The position numbers and the translations under genes are program-made. From the NCBI GenBank assembly GCA_964022665.1, contig CAXIDF010000003.1, positions 224,218 through 288,217 on the forward strand: 64,000 nucleotides of DNA. Direction: 5' to 3'. The stretch's first letter is position 1. Every line of letters starts with the position of its first letter. The DNA is from Haliea sp964022665 (GTDB lineage: Bacteria; Pseudomonadota; Gammaproteobacteria; Pseudomonadales; Halieaceae). Below, in pieces: positions 16,491-25,630 of this stretch. The notes under the pieces were generated by a model that saw only the letters and a program-made list of their open reading frames with translations, did no database searches and had not been told where the DNA came from.

Positions 16491-17291
16491 ATGAATACCG
16501 CCAATCCCCTGTTGATCGAACCTCACGGCCCTGTCGAGTGGCTGACCCTGAACCGGCCTGAGCGCAGCAATGCGCTCAATGCCGCACTGGTCGATGCGCT
16601 GCTGGATTACTTTACCCAACTGCGCGAGCGTGAAGAGGTTCGTGTGGTGGTGTTGCGGGCCGCCGGGCGGAACTTCTGTGCTGGCCTCGATCTGACGGAC
16701 CCCGGGTTCAACCCGCAGCCACGCTCACCCCAGGGTATCTGGAAGGTGCAGCGTCGCATCGCAGCCATCTATCAGGCGATGCGCGCATGCCCGCAACCGA
16801 TTGTGAGCCTGGTGCAGGGTGCCGCCTGTGGTGGTGGCTTCAGCCTGATGCTGGCCTCCGATGTGCGCATTGCCGCGGAATCGGCGCGAATGAATGCGGC
16901 CTACCTTTCCATTGGCCTGACAGGTTGTGACATGGGCAGCAGCTATTTCCTGCCGCGCCTGGTGGGTACCGCGTTGGCCTCGGAGTTGCTGCTGACCGCG
17001 CGGTTTATCCACGCACCGCGGGCACTTGCAACCGGCCTGGTGTCGTCCGTGGTAGCCGCAGAGGAACTGGCAGCGGAAGCGCAGGGCTTTGTCGACGATA
17101 TGCTGGCGGCCACGCCGATGGGACTGCGCCTGACCAAAGAGGCGTTGAACTATGCCATTGATGCTCCCAGCCTGCAGAGCGCCATGGCCATGGAGGATCG
17201 CCACCAGACCCTGCTTGGCCTGAGTGAGGACGCGGCGGAGGCGGGGCTCGCCTTTGTCGAGAAGCGCGCCCCGGTGTTTCGCGACCGCTAG
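16491..17291 (+). CDS. Enoyl-CoA hydratase/isomerase family protein (crotonase)
   Basis: The 266-aa protein has the crotonase fold with the oxyanion-hole motif FCAGLDL and AACGGGFSLMLASDVRIAAES. The two catalytic Glu residues of classical hydratases (144 and 164 in the rat enzyme) align with Ser and Tyr here. Instead it carries the GLTGCDMGSSYFLPRLVG motif, with an Asp near the spot used by dienoyl-CoA isomerases. It may therefore be an isomerase, hydrolase or a hydratase with another mechanism. It is last in the mutase operon, 31 bases after the GTPase gene, and probably acts on the rearranged acyl-CoA. Confidence 0.9.
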   Translation: MNTANPLLIEPHGPVEWLTLNRPERSNALNAALVDALLDYFTQLREREEVRVVVLRAAGRNFCAGLDLTDPGFNPQPRSPQGIWKVQRRIAAIYQAMRACPQPIVSLVQGAACGGGFSLMLASDVRIAAESARMNAAYLSIGLTGCDMGSSYFLPRLVGTALASELLLTARFIHAPRALATGLVSSVVAAEELAAEAQGFVDDMLAATPMGLRLTKEALNYAIDAPSLQSAMAMEDRHQTLLGLSEDAAEAGLAFVEKRAPVFRDR

Positions 17292-17299
17292 TTGCCCGG

Positions 17300-17830
17300 T
17301 CAGCGGCGCACCGGACGTTTCTGCAGTTTGCGCTGCAGTGTACGCCGGTGCATGCCCAGCGCGCGGGCGGTGGCGGAAATGTTGCCATCGTTGGCGTTCA
17401 GTACGCGCTGCAGGTGTTCCCATTCCAGTCGGTCGAGGGAGGGAGGCTGTGCGGCATGTTCCGGCGCGGGCTGTTCGCCGTGAAAGGCCAGCAGGATCTC
17501 ATCCACAGTTGCCGGTTTGCATAAATACTGGGTTGCGCCCAGTTTGATGGCTTCGACGGCGGTGGCGATACTGGAGTAGCCGGTGAGCACCACCAGGCTG
17601 GCAGTCGGTGCCTCGCTGAGCAGTTCCGGCAGCGCGGCAAGGCCTGAACGGCCGGGCATGTTGAGATCGAGCAATATATGGCTGGGGTCAAATTCCCGGC
17701 AGCAGCGCAGGGCCTCCTCGGCACTGGCGCAGGCTCGGCAGCTAAACCCCCGGCGTTCCAGTCCGCGGGTCAGCACGGCGCTGAAGGTGGGGTCGTCATC
17801 CACCAGCAACATCCGCGCAGGGCTATTCAT
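17300..17830 (-). CDS. regA: RegA/PrrA/ActR-type redox response regulator
   Basis: The 176-aa protein has a receiver domain (LLVDDDPTF acidic pair, phospho-acceptor Asp55 in HILLDLNMPG, conserved Lys in LCKPA) and a Fis-like C-terminal helix-turn-helix ending LGMHRRTLQRKLQKRP, the hallmark of this family. The start ATG overlaps the kinase stop by eight bases. RegA homologues set the expression of respiratory, carbon-fixation or photosynthesis genes according to quinone redox state. The convergent crotonase gene ends nine bases away, so the cluster boundary lies here. Confidence 0.93.
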   Translation of the reverse strand: MNSPARMLLVDDDPTFSAVLTRGLERRGFSCRACASAEEALRCCREFDPSHILLDLNMPGRSGLAALPELLSEAPTASLVVLTGYSSIATAVEAIKLGATQYLCKPATVDEILLAFHGEQPAPEHAAQPPSLDRLEWEHLQRVLNANDGNISATARALGMHRRTLQRKLQKRPVRR

Positions 17831-19145
17831 CGGCGGCCTCCGCCGGAATGGTGAGAGTCGCCAGGCAGCCACCGTCTGTGGGGTTTTCCAGCCGAATGTG
17901 CCCGCCGTGGCGTTCCGCGGTGGCACGCGCCAGAATCAGGCCGATGCCCAGGCCGCCGTTTGCTCTGGTGCCGGTACCCTCGCGCGGCTGTAGAGACGAG
18001 GCTGGCGTTGCGCTGGCGTTCATACGTGCCAGTACATCGGCAGGTGCGCCCGGGCCATCGTCACGCACCGCGATACTCACGCTGTTGGTGTTCCACCTTA
18101 CCGTTACCGCAACGTGCTCAGCGCCGGTATCGGCGGCATTGTTGAGCAGGTTCTCCAGCGCTTGTGGCAGTGTCTGGTCGTAGGAGATGTCCGGGGCAGG
18201 TTGCTCGCCCGGTACCAGTATCTGACAGGATACTCGTGGGCGCCGCGCAGCCCAGTGCTCCACGCAGCTTCGTACCAGCCGGTCGGCGGGGCGGCGTTGG
18301 CGCGTGCCGGCTGCAGAGAGTTCCGCCGTGTTGCTGAGTTCGGCCAGAATCGTGCGGCACTGCAGCAGCTGCTGCTGCAACAGCGCAACGTCGTCGCGTG
18401 CCTGATCGCCCAGGGACATATCCTGTTGCAGTTCTTCTGCGAGCAAGGTCATGGTGCCAAGCGGTGTACCCAGTTCGTGCGCGGTGCCGGCGGCGAGGCT
18501 GGCAACCGCCAGAATCTGGTCGTGGCGCAGCCGGTCTTCGCGCCGCCGCATTTCCGTGGCTTCCTGTTCCCTGAGCACCGCCGCCATGCGCACCACAAAG
18601 TAGGTGATCAGGCCGGCGCTGAAAAGGAAGTTGAACCACATGCCCAGGCTGTGGACGCTGCCCTGCTGATGGCCCATGGCGGCGTGAGGTGAAAACAGCG
18701 GGAACGGCACCCGAAAGTACAACAGCAGGCTGTAGGCGGCCACGGAAGCAGCAGCCACCAGCCAGGTATAGCGCCAGGGAAGTACCGCTGCAGCGACGAC
18801 GAGCGGCACAATGTAGTAGGAGATGAACGGGTTGTCGGCACCGCCGCTGTAGTACATCAGCGCGCTCCAGCCCACGACATCGACCATCAGCTGGGCAAAG
18901 AAGGTGCGGTTGCCGATGTCAAAGGCCGTTGTGCTCCACCAGAGGCTGGCGATGGTAATGATCGCGAGCAGCACAAGGCTGGCGGTCATCCCCCACAGGC
19001 TTTGCGTGGTTCGACTCGCCAGCAACACGTAGGCCAGAACGCCCGCCTGGCCGAGCAGCGCAATGGCGCGGATGGCGAGCAGGCTGCGCAGGTTGGCCAG
19101 CGAGGGGCTGTAGGCGGATTGGCGTGGATGACTGGCTGAGTTCAC
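17823..19145 (-). CDS. regB: RegB/PrrB-type redox sensor histidine kinase
   Basis: This 440-aa inner-membrane kinase has about six transmembrane helices in the first 190 residues. The quinone-binding heptapeptide GGADNPF is at 101-107, the H box AAGTAHELGTPLGTM contains His223, and the redox-active Cys of the family is Cys263 in LLQCRTILAEL. ATP-binding N and G boxes follow (ENLLNNAAD, DDGPGAP, GGLGIGL). All key sensing residues are therefore kept. It is translationally coupled to regA. Confidence 0.94.
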   Translation of the reverse strand: MNSASHPRQSAYSPSLANLRSLLAIRAIALLGQAGVLAYVLLASRTTQSLWGMTASLVLLAIITIASLWWSTTAFDIGNRTFFAQLMVDVVGWSALMYYSGGADNPFISYYIVPLVVAAAVLPWRYTWLVAAASVAAYSLLLYFRVPFPLFSPHAAMGHQQGSVHSLGMWFNFLFSAGLITYFVVRMAAVLREQEATEMRRREDRLRHDQILAVASLAAGTAHELGTPLGTMTLLAEELQQDMSLGDQARDDVALLQQQLLQCRTILAELSNTAELSAAGTRQRRPADRLVRSCVEHWAARRPRVSCQILVPGEQPAPDISYDQTLPQALENLLNNAADTGAEHVAVTVRWNTNSVSIAVRDDGPGAPADVLARMNASATPASSLQPREGTGTRANGGLGIGLILARATAERHGGHIRLENPTDGGCLATLTIPAEAADE

Positions 19146-19237
19146 AGCTGGAGTATACCGCCGTCACTCGGCTACAGGGAGCGGCAAAGCGTCGCAGACC
19201 CGGAGCAGGCAGACGCGTTCACCGTCAGGCAAGTGGC

Positions 19238-22200
19238 TCAGGCGGACGGCTTGTGCTCCTCCGGCAGCAAGCCCGTGCTCGCCACCGAGCGCGCCGCCAG
19301 CAAACGGTAAGCGGCGGGCACCACATAGAGCGACAGCAGTGAACCCAGCAGCATGCCACCGATAACCGCGAGACCCAGAGGCACCCGGCTCTGCGAGCCC
19401 GCGCCGAGTGCCAGGGCAATGGGTAGTGTGCCTAGCACCGTGGATAGCGTGGTCATCAGGATGGGACGGAAGCGGGCCGCGGCTGCCTCTTCCACGGCAT
19501 CGCTGATGCTCAACCCCGCCGCGCGGCGCTGGTTGGCGAACTCCACAATGAGAATACCGTTCTTGGTCACCAGGCCAATGAGCATGATCAGCCCGATTTC
19601 CGAGAAAATATTCAGTGTCTGGTTGAAGTACCACAGCGTAATGAGACCGCCGGTGATCGCCATGGGCACGGTGAGCATGATGGCGAGTGGATCGCGGAAG
19701 CTCTCGAACTGTGCCGCCAGTACCAGGTAGATCAGCAGCAGCGCGAGTACGAACACGAAGATCAGGCTGCTGCCGGTTTCGGCGAATTCGCGGGATTGGC
19801 CGGCAAGTTCGGTGGTATAGCTTTCGTCCAGCACTTCGCTGGCCACTTCGCGCATGGCCCTTATGCCGTCCTCCAGCGCGACGCCTTCGGCGAGGTTGGC
19901 GGAAAAGGTGGCGGCGGTGAAACGGTTGAAGCGGTACAGCACCGGGGCGGAGCTCTGTTCGCGGACCGTCACCAGGTTGGGCAAGGGTACCAGCGTGCCG
20001 TCGGCGGCGCGCACGGAAAGCCGGGACAGGTCCGCCGGCTCGTTGCGCCCCCCGCGGACCATCTGGCCGATAATTTCATACTGTTCGCCGTCCTTGAGGA
20101 AATAGCCGAAGCGCTGGCCGCTGAACGAGGCCTGGACGATGTCGGCGATCTCCCGGGTATTGACGCCGATGGCTTCAGCACGGTCGCGGTCGATTTCAAG
20201 CACCAGTTCCGGCTGGTTGAACTTGAGGTTGACGTCTACATAGTTGAATGCAGGGTGCTGCTGGGCGCGTTCGAGAAAGCGTGGAATCACTTCGCGCACT
20301 TTCTCGATATCGGTGTTCTGCACCACGAACTGCACGGGCAGGCCGCGCCCACCTACATTGATGGTGTCGAACTGGCGCACGAACGCCTGCAGCTGGGGGA
20401 AGTTTGCCAATGCTGCGGTGAGGCTGGCCGCCACCTGGGCCTGGGTTTGTTCACGCTCTTCCGGAGCCTTCAACACGACGCGGGAGAAGCCCGTATTGAC
20501 GGTGGTCGAGGAGCCAAAGCCGGGCGAGGTGACGGTCAGGCGCGCACGCACGGCGTCTCCGCCGGCATCGGCGATGAGTGTGTCCAGGTCGCGCATGGCC
20601 TCGGACATGTAATCGAACCCCGCGCCTTCCGGGCCGCGGGCGGAGACGAAGAGCTGGCTCCGGTCCTCCAGCGGCGCGAGCTCCTGGGGCATGCTGCGGA
20701 ACAGGGTGATGATCAAGGCCAGGCAGGCCAGCAGGATGAGTGCGGCCCAGCTGCGATGACGCAGGAAGGCACGCAATGAAGCCCGATAACCGTCGGCAAG
20801 GCGCTCGAAGAACGGCTCTGTTGCGCGATACAGCGCGGGGTGTTGTGCCCGGTTCTTGAGAAAGCGTGCACAGAGCATGGGGGCCAGTGTCAGCGCAACG
20901 AACGAGGAGATGATCACGGCGGCGGCGAGGGTGACGCCAAATTCACGAAACAGCACGCCGGTGAGGCCGCCGAGGAAGATCAATGGAGCAAACACGGCCA
21001 CCAGTGCCAGTGTGGTGGCGATCACGGCGAAGAAGATTTCCTTGACCCCCTCGGCCCCCGCGATAGCGGGCTTCTGGCCCTGCTCGATGCGCTTGTAGAT
21101 ATTCTCTACCACCACAATTGCGTCATCTACCACCAGGCCTATCGCCAGCACCATGCCCAGCAGGGTCAGCACGTTAATGGAAAAGCCTGCCAGGTACAGC
21201 ACAAAGAACGTGCCGATCAGCGCAATGGGAATGGTCAGGAGTGGGATGATGGTGGTGCGCCATTCCCGCAGGAAGGCGAAGATCGTGGCGCACACCAGCA
21301 ATAATGCAATGCCCAGGGTCTGCATGACTTCGAGAATGCTGGCGCGAATGAAAGTGGTGGTATCGAAGCCGACGGCGACATCAACGTCATCGGGCAAATC
21401 GCGTTCGATGATCGCCAGTCGCCGGTAGAACTCATCGGCTATCGCGATTTCGTTGGCGCCACTTTGCGGGCGCAGCACCACCCCGACATTGGTGATGCCA
21501 TCGCGGCGCAGTACGGTGCGCTCGTTCAGCGGCCCGACCTCAGCCCGGCCGACGTCGCGCAAGCGCACAAGGCGGTCACCCTCCTTGCGAATCACCCGGT
21601 TGTTGAAGTCTTCCGGATCATCGCCCAGTCGGCTGAGGGTGCGAATGTTGATGTCGATGGTGTCCCCTTCAAGCGTGCCGGTAGGCAGCTCGACGTTCGC
21701 CGCCTGCAACGCATTGCGCACATCGATGGCGGTCAGTCCGTGGGCGACCAGCGCATCCGGGTCCAGCCACAGGCGCATGGCGTATTCCTTGTACCCCCAG
21801 ATGTCCACCTGGCCCACGCCGGAGATGGTCTCGAAGCGGGACTTGAACAGGTTGTCTGCCAGTGCACTGAGTTCCATGAGGTTGCGCTGCTGACTACGTA
21901 CACTGAGGAATATGATCGGGTCGCCGTCGGCATCAGCCTTGTAAATGGTGGGGGCCTCTGCCGCATTGGGAAGCCTGCGCATGGCTGAGCCAACCCGGTC
22001 GCGGATGTCATTGGCCGCTGTGTCCAGGTCGTCGCCCAACGAAAACTCCGTGGTGACGGTACTCAGGCCCTCGCGGCTTATGGAGGTCATGGTGCGAATG
22101 CCGGCGACCGTGTTGAGCTCTTCCTCCAGCGCCTCGGTGATCTGGCTTTCCACCACGCTGGCGTTGGCGCCAGGGTAGGCGGTCTGCACAGAGATGATGG

Positions 22201-22327
22201 GCCGCTGGGCCATGGGGAATTCGCGCACGCCCAGTTCGCGCAGGCCAATCAGGCCGAAAACGATGATGACAATGGACATCACCACCGCCAGTACCGGACG
22301 GCGGATGCTGATTTCGTGCAGCGCCAT
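19238..22327 (-). CDS. RND efflux transporter permease (HAE1/AcrB-like)
   Basis: The 1029-aa inner-membrane proton-driven pump exports hydrophobic compounds through a tripartite complex. It has the usual twelve helices with two large periplasmic loops, PxxxxxxxxxxxxxGLIGLRELGVREFPMAQRP at the start and the proton-relay Asp pair in GLVVDDAIVVVENIYKR. Length matches AcrB/MexB/MexF relatives. Its start codon overlaps the stop of the adaptor gene by one base. No outer-membrane channel gene is adjacent, so it should recruit a TolC-type channel encoded elsewhere. Confidence 0.93.
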   Translation of the reverse strand: MALHEISIRRPVLAVVMSIVIIVFGLIGLRELGVREFPMAQRPIISVQTAYPGANASVVESQITEALEEELNTVAGIRTMTSISREGLSTVTTEFSLGDDLDTAANDIRDRVGSAMRRLPNAAEAPTIYKADADGDPIIFLSVRSQQRNLMELSALADNLFKSRFETISGVGQVDIWGYKEYAMRLWLDPDALVAHGLTAIDVRNALQAANVELPTGTLEGDTIDINIRTLSRLGDDPEDFNNRVIRKEGDRLVRLRDVGRAEVGPLNERTVLRRDGITNVGVVLRPQSGANEIAIADEFYRRLAIIERDLPDDVDVAVGFDTTTFIRASILEVMQTLGIALLLVCATIFAFLREWRTTIIPLLTIPIALIGTFFVLYLAGFSINVLTLLGMVLAIGLVVDDAIVVVENIYKRIEQGQKPAIAGAEGVKEIFFAVIATTLALVAVFAPLIFLGGLTGVLFREFGVTLAAAVIISSFVALTLAPMLCARFLKNRAQHPALYRATEPFFERLADGYRASLRAFLRHRSWAALILLACLALIITLFRSMPQELAPLEDRSQLFVSARGPEGAGFDYMSEAMRDLDTLIADAGGDAVRARLTVTSPGFGSSTTVNTGFSRVVLKAPEEREQTQAQVAASLTAALANFPQLQAFVRQFDTINVGGRGLPVQFVVQNTDIEKVREVIPRFLERAQQHPAFNYVDVNLKFNQPELVLEIDRDRAEAIGVNTREIADIVQASFSGQRFGYFLKDGEQYEIIGQMVRGGRNEPADLSRLSVRAADGTLVPLPNLVTVREQSSAPVLYRFNRFTAATFSANLAEGVALEDGIRAMREVASEVLDESYTTELAGQSREFAETGSSLIFVFVLALLLIYLVLAAQFESFRDPLAIMLTVPMAITGGLITLWYFNQTLNIFSEIGLIMLIGLVTKNGILIVEFANQRRAAGLSISDAVEEAAAARFRPILMTTLSTVLGTLPIALALGAGSQSRVPLGLAVIGGMLLGSLLSLYVVPAAYRLLAARSVASTGLLPEEHKPSA

Positions 22328-23382
22328 CAGCTCAAATCCACTGCGGGCTGTACCGTCACCGGTTGCCCATTGCGGATAGACTGGATGCCGGAGGTGATCA
22401 CCTCCATGCCCGGCTCAAGGCCGCTCAGGATTTCGACGCGCTGCTCATCGCGAAAACCGGTTTCCACTTCATGGCTGACGGCAATGCCGTCCTCCACAGT
22501 GAATACGGTTACCGCTTCGAGGTTTTGCAGCACCGCAACGCTGGGTACGACCAGCGCTGCTTCGTTGCGCGTGACCAGCTCTACCCGCGCGTAGTTACCG
22601 GGCAAGAGTACGCTGTCAGGGTTTTCGACATCCGCGCGCACGGTAAGCGTGCGCGTTTCCGGGTGAACCCGTGGGTCTATGGCTCGCACCACAGCGGGGA
22701 AGGCATCGGCGTGCCCGCTTACGGTGAGTGACAGAGCCGTTCCGGGCACCACCTGCTGCCGGTAGCGCTCGGGCACATTGAAGTCCACATGCAGGTCGGA
22801 AACGGTTTGCAGGGTGGTGATCAGGGTGTCCGCTTCAATCAGGTCGCCGGTGCTGACATGGCGCAGTCCCAGTGTGCCGGCGAACGGAGCCTCTATGCGG
22901 CTTTTTGCCAGCCGGGCTTTAAGTCGTGAGACTTCTGCGCGCAACACTTCGCGCCGGCTGATGGCATCATCCCGGTCGCTGGCTGTTACTGCACCCGTAC
23001 CAAACAGGTTTTGCAGGCGGTCTGCCTGGGTACTGGCGAGGGTGAGCTGTTCCTCCAGCGAACGCAGTTCTGCCCCCAGCTCGTCAGACTCAATGAGAAT
23101 GATGGGGTCACCGGCCTGTACGTTCTGACCATCCCGGAACAGAATTTTCTCGACCTTGCCGCGCAGCTCGCTGCGAAGATTGATGGCCTGCTCCGCGGCC
23201 AAGGTGCCGTTGAAAAACAGCCGGCTCTCGAAGGCCTGGGGCTCCAGACGTTGGGTGCGCACGGCGGCGGCAGCGCGGTTTGGCTGTGCGCCGGCGGCGG
23301 GGCCCGAGGCGGGTTGCAGACGTGGCCAGAGCACGGCGCCAACGGCCGCAAGCGCCAGCACGACGATGATAAAACGTTTCAT
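22327..23382 (-). CDS. RND efflux periplasmic adaptor (membrane fusion protein)
   Basis: The 351-aa protein links the permease to an outer-membrane channel. It has an N-terminal membrane anchor or signal (RFIIVVLALAAVGAVLWP), a split biotinyl-lipoyl domain (NLRSELRGKVEKILFRDGQNVQAGDPIILIE and RIEAPFAGTLGLRHVSTGDLIEAD), a short alpha-helical hairpin between the halves and beta-barrel and membrane-proximal domains. It starts the two-gene efflux operon and is divergent from prfC. I cannot tell the substrate range. Confidence 0.92.
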   Translation of the reverse strand: MKRFIIVVLALAAVGAVLWPRLQPASGPAAGAQPNRAAAAVRTQRLEPQAFESRLFFNGTLAAEQAINLRSELRGKVEKILFRDGQNVQAGDPIILIESDELGAELRSLEEQLTLASTQADRLQNLFGTGAVTASDRDDAISRREVLRAEVSRLKARLAKSRIEAPFAGTLGLRHVSTGDLIEADTLITTLQTVSDLHVDFNVPERYRQQVVPGTALSLTVSGHADAFPAVVRAIDPRVHPETRTLTVRADVENPDSVLLPGNYARVELVTRNEAALVVPSVAVLQNLEAVTVFTVEDGIAVSHEVETGFRDEQRVEILSGLEPGMEVITSGIQSIRNGQPVTVQPAVDLS

Positions 23383-23505
23383 GAGAATTCCTGTCTGCCG
23401 GGCGCAAAAACCGCTGAAAAAGCGGCGCCATTATAGCGCAAAAGTGGCGCGGTTATTGACTCCATGTGCAGCGCAAGGTTCCCGCGGGCACTGCCTGTTG
23501 CCGTC

Positions 23506-23528
23506 AAAGCGCGTATAATCCGCGCTTT
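23506..23528 (+). promoter_or_regulatory. prfC promoter -10 box inside a perfect inverted repeat
   Basis: A perfect consensus TATAAT (23514-23519) lies in the 7-base loop between AAAGCGCG and CGCGCTTT, followed by more T residues. The spacing to the prfC ATG at 23546 fits a short leader. The -35 region (CTGCCT at 17 bases) is poor. The repeat could be an operator or a transcript hairpin. Confidence 0.55.
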
Positions 23529-23545
23529 TTCCAGCAGGTTCCAGC

Positions 23546-25123
23546 ATGGCAGATTTGACAAAGGCAATTGCCAACCGACGCACATTCGCCATCATCTCGC
23601 ACCCGGATGCGGGCAAGACCACGATTACCGAGAAGCTGTTGCTGTTGGGCAACGCCATTCAGGTCGCCGGGAGCGTGAAAGGCAAGCGTGGCCCGCACGC
23701 CACCTCGGACTGGATGACGCTGGAGCAGGAGCGCGGCATTTCCGTGACTTCGTCGGTGATGCAGTTCCCCTATCACGGGCGCACCGTGAATCTGCTGGAT
23801 ACGCCGGGCCACGAGGACTTTTCCGAGGATACCTATCGCACCCTCACCGCCGTGGATTCGGCGTTGATGGTGATCGATGGCGCGAAAGGCGTGGAGGACC
23901 GCACGATCAAGTTGATGAGTGTCTGCCGCCTGCGCGACACGCCAATTTTCAGCTTCGTGAACAAGATGGACCGTGATATCCGTGACCCCATCGAGCTGCT
24001 GGATGAAATCGAATCGGTGCTCGGTATTGCCGGGGCACCTATCAACTGGCCGCTGGGCATGGGGCGTGAGTTCAAAGGGGTGTACAACCTCTACACCGAC
24101 ATCATCCACGTGTTCACCCCGGGCCAGGGAAGCGTGCTGCCGGATGACCGGCGCATCGAGGGGCTGGACAGCGCCGAAGGGCGTGCCCTGCTGGGTGATG
24201 ACTGGGCGCACTTTGCGGAGGAAATCGAGCTGGTGCGCGGTGCCAGCCATCCCTTCGAGCGGGAAGCCTTCCTTGCCGGCAAGTTGAGCCCGGTGTTCTT
24301 CGGTACGGCGCTGGGCAATTTTGGCGTGCGCGAAATGCTCGACGATTTTGTCGAGTGGGCGCCGGCGCCCCTGGGGCGCGAGGCCGCGCAGCGTGAAGTA
24401 AGCGCCGCGGAGCCGACTTTCTCGGGCTTCGTGTTCAAGATCCAGGCAAATATGGACCCCCGTCACCGCGACCGGATCGCGTTTTTGCGGGTCTGTTCGG
24501 GGCGCTACGAAAAAGGCATGAAAATGCGTCATTCCCGCATTGGCAAGGACGTGCGCGTGGTGGATGCGGTGACGTTCAAAGCCGGGGAGCGCGTGTTGGT
24601 GGAAGAGGCCTTCGCCGGTGACATCATCGGCCTGCACAACCACGGCACTATCCAGATCGGGGATACCTTTACCGAGGGCGAAGAGCTGCAGTTTTCCGGC
24701 ATTCCGCACTTTGCGCCCGAGCTGTTCCGCCGTATCCGCCTGCGCGACCCGATGAAGTCCAAACAGCTGCAGAAGGGTTTGCAGCAGCTCTCCGAAGAGG
24801 GGTCGACACAGGTGTTCGCGCCGTTGAATTCATCGGACCTGATTGTGGGGGCGGTCGGTCAACTGCAGTTCGACGTGGTGGTGTATCGGCTTGCCGATGA
24901 ATACAAAGTAGAGGCGGGCTATGAACCGGTCAACGTCTACACCGCGCGCTGGGTGCACAGCGATGACCCGCGCAAGCTGGAGGAATTCCGCAAGAAGGCC
25001 GCGGATCAGCTGTCCATTGATGGTGGCGGGCACCTCACCTACCTGGCGCCGACGCGGGTCAACCTGTCGCTGATGGAAGAGCGCTGGCCGGATATCGAGT
25101 TCCTGGCAACGCGTGAGCACTAA
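23546..25123 (+). CDS. prfC: Peptide chain release factor 3
   Basis: RF3 is the GTPase that recycles RF1 and RF2 from the ribosome after peptide release. The 525-aa protein has the translation-factor G domain: SHPDAGKTTITEKLL (P-loop), the DTPGHEDFSEDTYRT motif, NKMD for guanine recognition, and RF3-specific domains II and III (SGFVFKIQANMDPRHRDRIAFLRVCSG; QLQFDVVVYRLADEY). Length is normal. It is transcribed alone, divergently from the efflux operon and convergently with the glutathione peroxidase gene, with only three bases between stops. Confidence 0.96.
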   Translation: MADLTKAIANRRTFAIISHPDAGKTTITEKLLLLGNAIQVAGSVKGKRGPHATSDWMTLEQERGISVTSSVMQFPYHGRTVNLLDTPGHEDFSEDTYRTLTAVDSALMVIDGAKGVEDRTIKLMSVCRLRDTPIFSFVNKMDRDIRDPIELLDEIESVLGIAGAPINWPLGMGREFKGVYNLYTDIIHVFTPGQGSVLPDDRRIEGLDSAEGRALLGDDWAHFAEEIELVRGASHPFEREAFLAGKLSPVFFGTALGNFGVREMLDDFVEWAPAPLGREAAQREVSAAEPTFSGFVFKIQANMDPRHRDRIAFLRVCSGRYEKGMKMRHSRIGKDVRVVDAVTFKAGERVLVEEAFAGDIIGLHNHGTIQIGDTFTEGEELQFSGIPHFAPELFRRIRLRDPMKSKQLQKGLQQLSEEGSTQVFAPLNSSDLIVGAVGQLQFDVVVYRLADEYKVEAGYEPVNVYTARWVHSDDPRKLEEFRKKAADQLSIDGGGHLTYLAPTRVNLSLMEERWPDIEFLATREH

Positions 25124-25126
25124 CCC

Positions 25127-25612
25127 TCAGGGCAGCAGGGTTTCGATGTCGCGGGCGATGTCATCCGGGCGGGTAGTGGGAGCATAGCGCTTGACCACCT
25201 TGCCCTCGGTGTCGATGAGGAACTTGGTGAAGTTCCACTTGATGCCCTGGGAGCCGAGTGCGCCGGGCGCCTGTTTTTTCAGGTGCTTGAACAGCGGATC
25301 GGCTGTGGCACCATTGACGTCGACCTTGGCGAACATGGGGAAGCTGACGCCATAATTGACCTGGCAGAATTCCATGATTTCGTCGTTGCTACCGGGATCC
25401 TGTTTGCCGAACTGGTTACAGGGAAAGCCGAGAACGGTGAAGCCGCGTTCGCGATAGGTTTCAAAAAGTTTTTCCAGCCCCGCGAACTGGGGGGTGAAGC
25501 CGCACTTGGACGCGGTGTTGACCACCAGCAATACCTTGCCGCGATAGTCTTCCAGGGTGGCAGCCTTGCCACTGGGCATTGCGCAGGTGAAGTCATAAAG
25601 TGATTCGGTCAT
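25127..25612 (-). CDS. Glutathione peroxidase-family thiol peroxidase
   Basis: The 161-aa cytoplasmic protein reduces hydrogen and lipid peroxides. The active-site motif NTASKCGFTPQF has Cys in place of selenocysteine; the partner Gln is in FPCNQFGKQDPGSNDEI and the Trp in IKWNFTKFLID. The extra Cys in FPCNQF suggests the thioredoxin-dependent Cys variant (BtuE/Gpx type). It might protect membrane lipids, and the next gene upstream makes unsaturated fatty acids, which are peroxide targets; that link is inference. Confidence 0.93.
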   Translation of the reverse strand: MTESLYDFTCAMPSGKAATLEDYRGKVLLVVNTASKCGFTPQFAGLEKLFETYRERGFTVLGFPCNQFGKQDPGSNDEIMEFCQVNYGVSFPMFAKVDVNGATADPLFKHLKKQAPGALGSQGIKWNFTKFLIDTEGKVVKRYAPTTRPDDIARDIETLLP

Positions 25613-25630
25613 AGGGCGTCTCCTTGTCAG

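Noticed and set aside
19796..20779. 327-codon plus-strand frame under the RND permease
   Set aside because: It is His/Gly-rich, as expected from the complement of a GC-rich membrane protein gene, and has no motif.
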